Source: JAGWBF01 sp963663025 (GTDB lineage: Bacteria > Chloroflexota > Dehalococcoidia > Lucifugimonadales > JAGWBF01). Taken from it: DNA of 64,000 nt. Under the pieces are notes generated by a model. That model was not told the DNA's origin. It did not search any database and saw only the letters and a list, made by a program, of their open reading frames with translations. Location: positions 2,046,001 to 2,110,000 of the forward strand of contig OY760073.1 in the NCBI GenBank assembly GCA_963663025.1, given 5' to 3'. Shown here piece after piece: positions 1 to 7,475 of this stretch. The position numbers and the translations under genes are program-made. Within the stretch, counting starts at the first letter, position 1; each line of letters opens with the position of its first letter.

Positions 1-247
1 TGTAGGGGCCAGCTCGTGGCTGCGCTCCATCTGGGACGCTAGAGAGGCTTTTCGGAACAAGCCCGCCCTGATCCTCTGGGGATTCAAGGACATCGCCTTT
101 CGACGCAAGGAACAGGAGCGATGGGTTACGGAACTCACCAATCCCGAGAACCATACGTTCGATGATGTCGGCCACTTTGTCGCGGAGGAAGCGCCTGAGC
201 GGGTTGCGCCTCACCTGCGGGAATTCTTGGTACGGATAGGGAGCTAG
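1..247 (+). CDS. Haloalkane dehalogenase-like alpha/beta hydrolase, 3' end only
   Basis: Only the last 81 codons are inside the window, read in the frame starting at base 2 and ending at TAG 245-247. The stretch PALILWGFKDIAFR carries the late acidic residue region of haloalkane-dehalogenase-like alpha/beta hydrolases, and DDVGHFVAEEAPERV holds the catalytic His of the GHF(V/I)xE(E/D)xP signature. These two motifs in this order and spacing are typical of the dehalogenase/epoxide hydrolase branch. Family members cleave carbon-halogen or ester bonds in the cytoplasm. The nucleophile and cap domain lie upstream and cannot be seen, so dehalogenase is a family call and the substrate is unknown. 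The next gene is convergent. Confidence 0.75.
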   Translation, partial: VGASSWLRSIWDAREAFRNKPALILWGFKDIAFRRKEQERWVTELTNPENHTFDDVGHFVAEEAPERVAPHLREFLVRIGS

Positions 248-327
248 CAGCCTAGACCCTTTTCTGCGCGCAGACCGTTGAAGGACCGCCCTAAGACAAA
301 CCAAGGCGTAAGAAGGCTAGCCAGAAG

Positions 328-1521
328 CTAGCCTGCCGCTGCGAAGGCCTGCTGGGCGGCGCCTACGCCTGCGCCGTAGGCCACCTCGTAGCCCTCCTCT
401 GGCAGTATCCGCTCCAGGGCCGACAGCAGGGCCAGAACGTTGCTCTCTTCAGCAGACCCTCCCATCGCGCCGATGCGCCACACATCGCCGGCGATCTGAC
501 CCAGCCCTCCGGCGATCTCGATATTGTAGTCGTTCAGCAGGCGTCCCCGTACCTTTGCTTGGTCCACGCCCTCGGGTACCACAACGGTGGTCAGGGGGTT
601 CAGCCGGTATGTGGGATTGGCGAACAGGTCCAGCCCCAAGGCCGTTACCCCCGCCCTTAGACCTGCAGCAACCCGGGCGTGGCGGGCTAGGCGGTTGTCC
701 AGTCCTTCTTCCATCGCCATGCGCAGGGCTTCCCGCAGGGCATAGATCATCGAGATAGGGGCTGTGTGGTGGTACTGGTGGCGGTCGCCCCAGTAGGTCT
801 GGAGGGTGGACAGGTTCAGGTAGAAGCTTTGTACCTGGCTTTCCCTCTCCTGCATCACCTTCACAGCCCTGGGACCCATGCTTATGGGCGCCAAGCCCGG
901 CGGGGCCCCGATGCACTTCTGGGTGCAGCTATGGCAGACGTCCACATCCCACTCGTCCATATCGACCAGCTCCCCTCCCAGGGAGGTTACGGCATCGACG
1001 ATGAGCAGAGCGCCGTAGCGATGGACCAGGTTGGCAATATCCGGCAAGGGATTCAGGATCCCCGTAGAGGTCTCGCCGTGTACCACGCTGACCGCCTTGA
1101 CCTTGTCATGCTTCTTCAGCTCATCTTCCAGGGGAGTCAGGTCGGGGCCGATGGCGTCGCCCCACTTCAGCTCCACCTTCCGGACATCGGCGCCCACCCG
1201 AGAGGCGGTGTCGGCAGCCCGGTTGCCGAAGTGGCCGTTCACCACGACGATGACGACGTCCCCTCGCTCGACCACGTTGCAGAAAGCCGCCTCCACGCCT
1301 GCGGAGCCGGTGCCCGATATGGGCAGGGTGAGGGGGTTAGAGGTGTGAAACATCATCTTGAGCATCTCCATCACATCGTCCATCACCCCAACGAAATACG
1401 GGTCGAGGTGGCCCAGCACGGGGGCGGACATGGTCTGGAGCACCCTGGGATGGACGCTGCTGGGGCCGGGGCCCATCAGTATGCGGTGGGGCGGCCTGAA
1501 CTCTTCAAGATAGCTGCTCAT
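328..1521 (-). CDS. Class V aminotransferase (alanine-glyoxylate / serine-pyruvate type)
   Basis: Pyridoxal-phosphate enzyme of the alanine-glyoxylate/serine-glyoxylate aminotransferase group, about 397 residues, normal length for the family. The N-terminal HRILMGPGPSSVHPRVL segment and the PLP-lysine context CTQKCIGAPPGLAP are diagnostic; SGTGSAGVEA binds the cofactor phosphate. It would move an amino group between alanine or serine and glyoxylate or pyruvate. An ATG four codons upstream (1531-1533) is open, but the ATG at 1519-1521 is preceded by GGAAGGTGAA, a good ribosome site, so I chose the shorter form. It stands alone on the minus strand; the substrate cannot be told from sequence. 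Confidence 0.88.
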   Translation of the reverse strand: MSSYLEEFRPPHRILMGPGPSSVHPRVLQTMSAPVLGHLDPYFVGVMDDVMEMLKMMFHTSNPLTLPISGTGSAGVEAAFCNVVERGDVVIVVVNGHFGNRAADTASRVGADVRKVELKWGDAIGPDLTPLEDELKKHDKVKAVSVVHGETSTGILNPLPDIANLVHRYGALLIVDAVTSLGGELVDMDEWDVDVCHSCTQKCIGAPPGLAPISMGPRAVKVMQERESQVQSFYLNLSTLQTYWGDRHQYHHTAPISMIYALREALRMAMEEGLDNRLARHARVAAGLRAGVTALGLDLFANPTYRLNPLTTVVVPEGVDQAKVRGRLLNDYNIEIAGGLGQIAGDVWRIGAMGGSAEESNVLALLSALERILPEEGYEVAYGAGVGAAQQAFAAAG

Positions 1522-1619
1522 TTCACCTTCCATAGTAGAGGCATGGCAACAGGTCGTAGCGTCGCCTGCTGATTGCCCTGAGATAGTGCCTTATGGGTGC
1601 AGGACGGGTGCGTGGGCTG

Positions 1620-2417
1620 CTAGGTTACCGGTGAAGCGCCCCCGTCTATGTTAACTGCAATGCCTGTCAGGTAGCTTGCCCGCTCGGAAGCCAGGAATGC
1701 GATCACATCGCCGGCTTCCTCTGCTTCCCCTATCCGTCCCAGGGGAAGGTCCCGGGCTGCCGACATCTGGTCGTAGAACTCGTCCAATCGCAGGCTGGGA
1801 TTCTGTATGTTGGCTTGGGCAAAGCGACGTTCGTGCTGGCCGCTCTTGATAAGCCCAATGCAGACCGTAGTCACCAGTATGTTATCCTTGGCGAGGTCCT
1901 TGGACAGGGCCTTGGTGACGGCTATGCCCGCTGCCCTGGACACGGAGGTGGGCACCGAGCCGGCCCCGGGTGTCTTGGCTCCCAGGTTGGTAACGTTAAT
2001 GATCCGGCCTCCGCCCACCTTGCGCATGTGGGGAATAGCCTCCCGGGCAAAGCGAATGGCTGCCCAGAGCTTCAGATCGAAATCGGCGTGCCACTCCTCA
2101 TCGGTTACCGATTCGAAGGCGTGTGCCGCCGACTGGCCAGCGTTGTTGACCAGGATGTCCAGGCGGCCGAAGGTTTGGGTCGCAGCCTGGATGACCCTCG
2201 ATATATCGCCGGGGTCCGCGACGTTGGCCCTGATCGGCAGCACCGTTCCCTCGGTGCGTATCTCGATCTCCCGGGCTGCATCCTGAAGGACATCTTCCCG
2301 TCGCGCGCAGATGACTACCTTGGCGCCCTCATCGCACATGCGCCAAGCCGCTGCCCGGCCGATGCCATAGCTCCCTCCGGTGACTATGGCCACCTTGCCC
2401 TTGAGACCCAAGTCCAT
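1620..2417 (-). CDS. SDR-family oxidoreductase lacking the usual catalytic residues
   Basis: A 265-residue short-chain dehydrogenase/reductase fold. The nucleotide site TGGSYGIG (13-20) and the NNAG motif (91-94) are intact, and the C-terminal YLTGIAVNIDGGASP is classical. At the active site the standard Ser-Tyr-Lys triad is not there: with the canonical 13-residue Ser-Tyr and 4-residue Tyr-Lys spacing the positions read Asn144, Thr157 and Arg161 (VPTSVSRAAG). It should still bind NAD(P), but ordinary SDR hydride-transfer chemistry is doubtful. It is separated from the minus-strand genes on both sides, so the context gives no substrate. Many SDRs near here in sequence space are annotated as 3-oxoacyl reductases; I would not copy that name. 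Confidence 0.85.
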   Translation of the reverse strand: MDLGLKGKVAIVTGGSYGIGRAAAWRMCDEGAKVVICARREDVLQDAAREIEIRTEGTVLPIRANVADPGDISRVIQAATQTFGRLDILVNNAGQSAAHAFESVTDEEWHADFDLKLWAAIRFAREAIPHMRKVGGGRIINVTNLGAKTPGAGSVPTSVSRAAGIAVTKALSKDLAKDNILVTTVCIGLIKSGQHERRFAQANIQNPSLRLDEFYDQMSAARDLPLGRIGEAEEAGDVIAFLASERASYLTGIAVNIDGGASPVT

Positions 2418-2498
2418 CGGTCCATCTCCTAGACTGCATCAGGCAGTATTGTCGGGGAAGATTATATCACCCTTGCCGGGAAAACTATCGGGCGCCGG

Positions 2499-4055
2499 CT
2501 AGCGCATTCGCAGCTTCTGCATAGCCCCGGGCAGCCGGGGAAGCATGTCCGAGGCCAGCACGCCCGCGTCTCCCATAACTTTGCGCAGATCTTCTCCCAC
2601 TGCTGCGTGAAGATACACCCCGCAGCACGCGGCATCCACGGGCCCGGCTCCCTGGGCCATGAGTCCAGCTATCATGCCCGCCAGCACATCCCCCGTGCCC
2701 CCCGATGCCAGGGCAGGGTTGGCAAAGGGGCTGATGGTGCAGCAACCATCGGGCGACGCAATGACCGTGTAGGCTCCCTTGAGGACCACGGTCTGCCCCC
2801 AACGCTCCGCCATCTCCAGGGCGATGTCTTCCCGCCGAGCCTGCACTTGGGACACCGGTACGCCAGCCAGGGTGGACATCTCTCCCGGATGGGGTGTGAG
2901 AACCATGGGGTAGGATACGGCCTCCCACCAATTATCGATCTTGGCAAGGTTATTCAACCCATCGGCATCCACGACAACGGGAATGGACGGCTGCGGGGGT
3001 TGCAACAGCACCTGCTTCACCAGCTCAACCAAGCCGGGCGACGAGCCAAACCCGCAGCCCAAAACCATGGCGCTGCACACAGAGGCAGTCTCCCTGACGG
3101 AAGGGGCGGCGTCAGCGTGAAATCTGCCCTGAACGTCGCTGAGTACAGGGCGCTGGATCACCTCGGTGAGCTTGGCGGCGAGCTGGGGATAGATGCACTC
3201 GGGGGCTGCCAGGGTAACCATCCCGGAGCCGACACGAGCCGCAGCTTCGGAGGCCAGGCAGGCTGCGCCGACGTACCTGCCGGATCCGGCCACCACCAGG
3301 GTGTGCCCGAATGTGCCCTTGTGGGAGACGGACGGGCGCTGGGGCAGACCTCCGGCTGTTAACTCTTCGGTCAGGAGCTCCGTGGATATCCCGGTGTCGA
3401 GTCCGGGGGGAACGCCTATGTCCACGATGTGCAGCTCGCCCCGCATGTCGGCGCCGGGGAGCCGGTAGTGGCCCATCTTGGGGTAGCCGAAGGCGATGGT
3501 GTGGTCAGCCCCTGGGCAGGCTGGGTCCACCTCCCCGGAATCGGCATCAATCCCCGTAGGCACATCCAGAGCAACGACGGTGAGCGCCCTGCGCGAACCG
3601 CGGGCGCGGCCCAGGGATAGCATGACCTGCAGGATTACACCCTCCAAGGGCCTCGCCCGGCCGGTACCCAGCACTCCATCCAGTACCAGTGAGCAGGACT
3701 CCAACTCCGACTGCAGGATGGCACCGTTGGGGTCGTCGGCAGCGGACACCAGCGTCACGCCTCGCCTGACGGCTTCAGCCAGGTTCGGGTCGTCGGCGGG
3801 CCTGCCCGACACCGGGTAGGCGGTCACCCTCGCACCCCAGCGCTGGAGTTGACGGGCGGCCACCAAGGCGTCGCCGCCGTTATTGCCCGGGCCCACCAGC
3901 GCCAGGACCCACGAACCGGCGGTGGGGCTGAGCAGGGAGGAGCAGAAGCGGGCTGCTTCCAGCCCTGCCTTCTCCATGAGGGTGGATGCGGGGACGCCTG
4001 CCGCTACGCTGGCCTCCTCCACCTGCCTCATCTGGTCAACGCTGAGTATCTTCAT
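2499..4055 (-). CDS. nnr: Bifunctional NAD(P)H-hydrate epimerase / ADP-dependent dehydratase
   Basis: Repairs hydrated NADH and NADPH. The N-terminal YjeF_N domain (about 1-215, start MKILSVDQMRQVEE, with LVGPGNNGGDALVAAR) epimerises S/R-NAD(P)HX; the C-terminal ribokinase-like domain (about 230-510, with NPALASGGTGDVLAGMIAG) dehydrates it using ADP or ATP. The full fusion is about 518 residues, as usual. The open frame reaches 4163, but the extra 36 codons are not family-like and overlap acpS; ATG at 4053-4055 with AAGG just before it gives the conserved N terminus and a 20-bp overlap with acpS. Adjacent acpS-nnr genes are a common bacterial arrangement and suggest translational coupling. 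Confidence 0.95.
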   Translation of the reverse strand: MKILSVDQMRQVEEASVAAGVPASTLMEKAGLEAARFCSSLLSPTAGSWVLALVGPGNNGGDALVAARQLQRWGARVTAYPVSGRPADDPNLAEAVRRGVTLVSAADDPNGAILQSELESCSLVLDGVLGTGRARPLEGVILQVMLSLGRARGSRRALTVVALDVPTGIDADSGEVDPACPGADHTIAFGYPKMGHYRLPGADMRGELHIVDIGVPPGLDTGISTELLTEELTAGGLPQRPSVSHKGTFGHTLVVAGSGRYVGAACLASEAAARVGSGMVTLAAPECIYPQLAAKLTEVIQRPVLSDVQGRFHADAAPSVRETASVCSAMVLGCGFGSSPGLVELVKQVLLQPPQPSIPVVVDADGLNNLAKIDNWWEAVSYPMVLTPHPGEMSTLAGVPVSQVQARREDIALEMAERWGQTVVLKGAYTVIASPDGCCTISPFANPALASGGTGDVLAGMIAGLMAQGAGPVDAACCGVYLHAAVGEDLRKVMGDAGVLASDMLPRLPGAMQKLRMR

Positions 4056-4419
4056 CCTTGCAATACCCCACGACGAAGGCCACAGCGTATTCCAGGGAAT
4101 GGGACATGCTGAGGGACAGCTCCTCAACGCCCAGGCGCTCGGCCCGCTGCTGGGCGCGGTCATGGAGCAGGATGTGGGGGGCGCCGCTCTCCTTACGGGC
4201 GATTTCGATGTCCTTCCAGCCCACGCCCCGCACCCCGGTGCCCAGGGCCTTCATGGTCGCCTCCTTAGCTGCGAAACGGGCCGCCAGGTTGGCCGCCCGG
4301 CCCCGGCAATAGGAGATTTCACTAGGGGTGTAGATACGGCGGAGGAACCTGTCTCCAAAGCGTTTAACCACCCTACCTACACGAGCGATCTCGATGATAT
4401 CAACCCCGGTGATCAGCAT
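4036..4419 (-). CDS. acpS: Holo-[acyl-carrier-protein] synthase
   Basis: Transfers 4'-phosphopantetheine from CoA to a serine of apo-acyl carrier protein, activating fatty-acid synthesis. At 127 residues it has the normal AcpS length. GVDIIEIARV near the N terminus provides the metal-binding Asp, and AARFAAKEATMKALGTG is the second signature with its Glu and Lys. The gene overlaps metF upstream by 7 bp and nnr downstream by 20 bp, so the three are very probably one transcript. Confidence 0.95.
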   Translation of the reverse strand: MLITGVDIIEIARVGRVVKRFGDRFLRRIYTPSEISYCRGRAANLAARFAAKEATMKALGTGVRGVGWKDIEIARKESGAPHILLHDRAQQRAERLGVEELSLSMSHSLEYAVAFVVGYCKDEDTQR

Positions 4420-5297
4420 GGGGCCGAGGCTTTATCGGCATTCAGATTTTCCAGCACCTTGAGGGTGGAGTAGGTCCGGTTCAGGGTGTAGAAGTGAAGT
4501 CCTGCCACGCCGTTCCGCCACAAATCCACCACCTGCATCGAAGAGTGCTCGATCCCTATCTCGCGCACCGCATTGTCGTCGTCGGCGTACTGCTCCAGCT
4601 TGGCATCCAGGTCATCGGGTATGCGGGCGCCGCAGAGGGAGGCAAACCGCCGTATTTGGCTGGTGCTCAGTATAGGCAGCACTCCCGCGACTATGGGCAC
4701 GTCTATGCCCCACCGCTGGGTACGCTCCATGAAACGGTAGTAGTCGTCGTTGTCGAAGAAAAGCTGGGTGACAAGGAACTGGGCGCCGGCATCCACCTTC
4801 CTCTTCAGGAAGGCTACGTCGGCTTCCAGGCTGGGGGACTCCAGGTGCCCTTCGGGAAAGCAGGCGCCTCCCACGGCGAAGTCATGATTGCTGCGGATGT
4901 GCTCGATAAGCTCTGAAGCGTACTGGTAGCCCCCTTCGGGGGGTACGAACCTGTCCTCCCCCCTGCCCGGGTCTCCCCGCAGCCCCAGCACGTTCTCCAC
5001 CTTCGCCGGGCCCAGAAGATCCAGGGCAGCCTCAACCTCTCCCTTGGTCTGGGCAACACAGGTCACGTGGCACATTACCTCCAGGTCCGTCTGCTCCTTG
5101 ATGCGCCTGACGATGCCTATGGTCTTGTCTCGTGTGCCCCCGCCCGCCCCGTATGTCACCGACACAAAGTCTGGGTCCACTTGTCCTAGGGTGGGGATGT
5201 TTCGAAACAGGTTCTCGATCCCCTGCTCCGTGTTGGGCGGGAAGAACTCGAAGGAGATGGTTCGCTTCCCTGCTTCAAACAACTCGGTGATTTTCAT
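4413..5297 (-). CDS. metF: Methylenetetrahydrofolate reductase [NAD(P)H]
   Basis: FAD-dependent TIM-barrel enzyme that reduces 5,10-methylene-THF to 5-methyl-THF for methionine synthesis. 294 residues, as expected. SFEFFPPNTEQG at the N terminus and DPDFVSVTYGAGGGTRD are MetF hallmarks; FLVTQLFFDNDDYY lies near the folate site. The start ATG (5295-5297) gives the standard MKITELFEAGKRTISFEFFPP-type N terminus. It is followed with a 7-bp overlap by acpS; a hairpin at 5324-5356 separates it from the molybdenum-cofactor genes upstream. Together with folD at 29.9 kb it represents one-carbon metabolism in the window. Confidence 0.95.
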   Translation of the reverse strand: MKITELFEAGKRTISFEFFPPNTEQGIENLFRNIPTLGQVDPDFVSVTYGAGGGTRDKTIGIVRRIKEQTDLEVMCHVTCVAQTKGEVEAALDLLGPAKVENVLGLRGDPGRGEDRFVPPEGGYQYASELIEHIRSNHDFAVGGACFPEGHLESPSLEADVAFLKRKVDAGAQFLVTQLFFDNDDYYRFMERTQRWGIDVPIVAGVLPILSTSQIRRFASLCGARIPDDLDAKLEQYADDDNAVREIGIEHSSMQVVDLWRNGVAGLHFYTLNRTYSTLKVLENLNADKASAPC

Positions 5298-5323
5298 AGC
5301 TTACGTTGCGGTCCGTGGTTTCT

Positions 5324-5356
5324 GGATTTTCTCCGGCATTTGTGCCGGAGAAATCC
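5324..5356. other. Long hairpin between the MocA-like gene and metF
   Basis: Left arm 5324-5338, loop TTTG, right arm 5343-5356; the arms are fully complementary except for one extra T in the left arm. No T-run follows on either strand, so it is not a clean intrinsic terminator. It could trim or stabilise the XDH-operon transcript, or reduce read-through into metF. Confidence 0.55.
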
Positions 5357-5371
5357 TTAGGATGGGCGTAG

Positions 5372-6019
5372 CTAACCGAAGTGGGCGAGGGCCGCCTGAT
5401 AGTCCTCGGCGGTGTTGAGGTCGAAGAGCACCTCGGGGTTGTCCGTCTCCAACCTGAGGGTGCGGTCTTCATGTTTTCTCACCAGGGCCTTCAGGCCTTG
5501 ATCTCCCTCCTCGATCTCCATTACCTCCGGGACCATGGAGGGATGGAAGATTATGGGGTGCCCGCCCTTGCCCCGATATGTGGGGATGGTCATCAGGCAC
5601 GGAGCGCCCCGCCCATGCTGTTGACCGACGTGCTGCTCCATAATGTGACGCACACACTCGGGGGTGCGGGGCTGGTCCACGTTCAGCACCAGTATCCCGG
5701 CGGCTTCGGTCGCCGCGTCTTGTAGGGCGCCCATCCCGGCCTTCACCGAGGTGGTCTTCCCCTGGCGATAGTCGGGATTGTTCACCCACTCAACGCCCGA
5801 CACTCCTTCCAGCAACGGCGAGAGTTGCGATATGTCATGTCCCAGGACGACCATGGTGCGGACAACTCCGGCTTTCTTGAGGGATCTGACCTGATATTCG
5901 ATGAGGCTGGATCCCTGGAAGGGGAGGAGCGCTTTTAACTGGCCCATGCGGGTGGACTCTCCCGCAGACAGAAGGAGGGCATAGATGGGACCCGCCGAAT
6001 GTGGACTGGGGGACGCCAC
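5372..6019 (-). CDS. MocA/MobA-like molybdenum cofactor nucleotidyltransferase
   Basis: A 215-residue NTP-transferase of the MobA/MocA/IspD fold. The N-terminal LLLSAGESTRMGQLKALLPF is the nucleotide-binding loop with its Lys, followed by GSSLIEYQVRSL; NVDQPRTPE supplies the metal-binding Asp. MocA makes molybdopterin cytosine dinucleotide, the cofactor form used by xanthine-dehydrogenase-family enzymes in bacteria. Its place 8 bp after xdhC and in the same direction as the three hydroxylase subunits supports that role over a sugar nucleotidyltransferase. Specificity for CTP versus GTP cannot be read with certainty. Confidence 0.85.
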   Translation of the reverse strand: MASPSPHSAGPIYALLLSAGESTRMGQLKALLPFQGSSLIEYQVRSLKKAGVVRTMVVLGHDISQLSPLLEGVSGVEWVNNPDYRQGKTTSVKAGMGALQDAATEAAGILVLNVDQPRTPECVRHIMEQHVGQQHGRGAPCLMTIPTYRGKGGHPIIFHPSMVPEVMEIEEGDQGLKALVRKHEDRTLRLETDNPEVLFDLNTAEDYQAALAHFG

Positions 6020-6027
6020 CGGCCGTC

Positions 6028-7164
6028 CTAGTCGGACATGACCCCAGCAGCCAGTCCCTTCCCCACCGCGCGATCGAAGTACTTCCGGTCCATCTTCATT
6101 GGACCGCCGGAGCCACTGCGACGCTCCATGATGATTTCAGACATGATGCTCACAGCCAACTCCTCGGGGGTGAGGGCGCCGATGTCCAGACCGATGGGTG
6201 CATGGACATCCCGAAGCCGCTCCATCGGGATGCCCTGCTGCGCCAGCCTCTGGTAGATCATGATGGTCTTGCGCCGGCTCCCAAGTAGGCCCACGTACCT
6301 GGCGGGTGTGCGCACCGCCGACTCCAGGGCGAGGTCGTCGAACCAGTGTCCCCTAGTGGCTATGAGGATGAAGGTGTTGGCGTTGACCGGCACCTGGTCC
6401 ATCGCCCTGGTGTAGTCGGGCGCCACGATGGTATCTTCCGCCCCGGGGAACCGCTCGGGGTTGGAGAACTGGGCGCGGTCATCCACCACGTAGATGCGAA
6501 AGCCCAGCATGAGCGCCAAGTCGTAGGTCGCTTTGCCTACGTGCCCACCCCCCACAAGCACCAGGGTCGGCGGGGTTGTGAAACCTTCCACGTATATCTC
6601 GGCGCCAAGGCGCGTGGCGATGTGCTCGTTGTTCCCCAGGTCGGCAACCCGGCGGGCCCCCTCCAGGGCTATCTCGTCCAACTCTCCATCGCCCAGACTG
6701 CCGAATACGGACCCGTCTTCTTTCAGGAGCAGCTTGGCCCCCTGGACACCCCTGCCCCCGTCGGCCTTTATAAGCGTCGCCACCGCCACGGGGTTGCCGC
6801 TCTCGTAGGCGCCCAGCATGGCATGGCCGTAGTCCAGGAACTCCTTGGGGTCCCAGAAAGGCTCCAGGAAGAAGTACATCGTCCCGCCGCAGACCAGACC
6901 GTCCCGCGCCGCGATGTCCTCGTTTAGCAGGTAGTCCTTGTACTCGGGCCCGCCCTTGCGCCTCAGTATCTCCTTGGCGGCGAACCAGATGTCCCCTTCA
7001 ACGCAGCCCCCACCCAGGGTGCCGATGCCGCTGCCATCCTGGCGCACCAGCAGCTTGGCCCCCGGCTTCTGGGGCGTGGACCCCTTGGTCCTGACCACCG
7101 TGGCAAGGACACAGGGCTGGTCCTGCTCCAGCAGGTTTACGGCTTCCTGTATAGCTTCTCTCAT
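6028..7164 (-). CDS. XdhC/CoxI-family molybdenum hydroxylase maturation protein
   Basis: A 378-residue XdhC-family protein. The N-terminal XdhC/CoxI domain has ATVVRTKGSTPQKPGAKLLV and GGGCVEGDIW; the C-terminal Rossmann domain begins with LVLVGGGHVGKATYDLA and ends with the GLLGSRRKT and IGLDIGALTPEELAVSI signatures. XdhC proteins bind the molybdenum cofactor, help insert the terminal sulfido ligand, and deliver it to the large subunit of xanthine-dehydrogenase-type enzymes. It lies between the large subunit and the MocA-like gene, which fits a dedicated maturation unit. The gap to the large subunit upstream holds palindromic repeats. Confidence 0.92.
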   Translation of the reverse strand: MREAIQEAVNLLEQDQPCVLATVVRTKGSTPQKPGAKLLVRQDGSGIGTLGGGCVEGDIWFAAKEILRRKGGPEYKDYLLNEDIAARDGLVCGGTMYFFLEPFWDPKEFLDYGHAMLGAYESGNPVAVATLIKADGGRGVQGAKLLLKEDGSVFGSLGDGELDEIALEGARRVADLGNNEHIATRLGAEIYVEGFTTPPTLVLVGGGHVGKATYDLALMLGFRIYVVDDRAQFSNPERFPGAEDTIVAPDYTRAMDQVPVNANTFILIATRGHWFDDLALESAVRTPARYVGLLGSRRKTIMIYQRLAQQGIPMERLRDVHAPIGLDIGALTPEELAVSIMSEIIMERRSGSGGPMKMDRKYFDRAVGKGLAAGVMSD

Positions 7165-7241
7165 CGTATGTCCAAAGCTGTACTATCTGCTTCCATGTTA
7201 CCAGAGCGGTCCTTCAGATTCAATTTGGGGGGGATCATTTT

Positions 7242-7264
7242 GCCTCTCCCCTAGCGGGAGAGGC
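7242..7264. repeat. Intergenic hairpin, family C'
   Basis: Perfect 9-bp stem GCCTCTCCC / GGGAGAGGC with loop CTAGC. A close relative with loop CTGGC sits at 28065-28083. First of three palindromic elements filling the 311-bp gap between xdhC and the large hydroxylase subunit. Confidence 0.7.
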
Positions 7265-7320
7265 CGCCGTAGGCGGGTGAGGGGAAACAACATGAAAAGG
7301 CGTCCTGAGGGCTACGTTTC

Positions 7321-7358
7321 ACCCTCCCCTTAATCCCCTCCCATCAAGGGAGGGGGGC
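7321..7358. repeat. Intergenic hairpin, family C
   Basis: ACCCTCCCCTTAATCCCCTC followed by a perfect 8-bp stem CCCCTCCC / GGGAGGGG around loop ATCAA. The same element recurs at 15126-15165 (loop GTCAA) and 28199-28240. Confidence 0.75.
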
Positions 7359-7365
7359 TTCTCTT

Positions 7366-7400
7366 GTCCGTTCCCCTTCGATTTCCCTCAGGGCGAACCG
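7366..7400. repeat. Palindromic repeat, family A short form (degenerate)
   Basis: Begins GTCCGTTCCCCTTCGATTTC and ends near GGGCGAACCG, matching the outer parts of the 60-bp family A elements at 14761, 15045, 29741 and 31947 without their central segment. Confidence 0.7.
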
Positions 7401-7475
7401 AAGTGGTGCTAGGATGCAATAGAGAAGGGCGGACGAGTGGCCGTCCTTCCCGAACGTTGCTAGTGTACCGGCTGC

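Noticed and set aside
5324..5356. Intrinsic terminator
   Set aside because: Strong hairpin but no T-run on either side; listed only as a hairpin.
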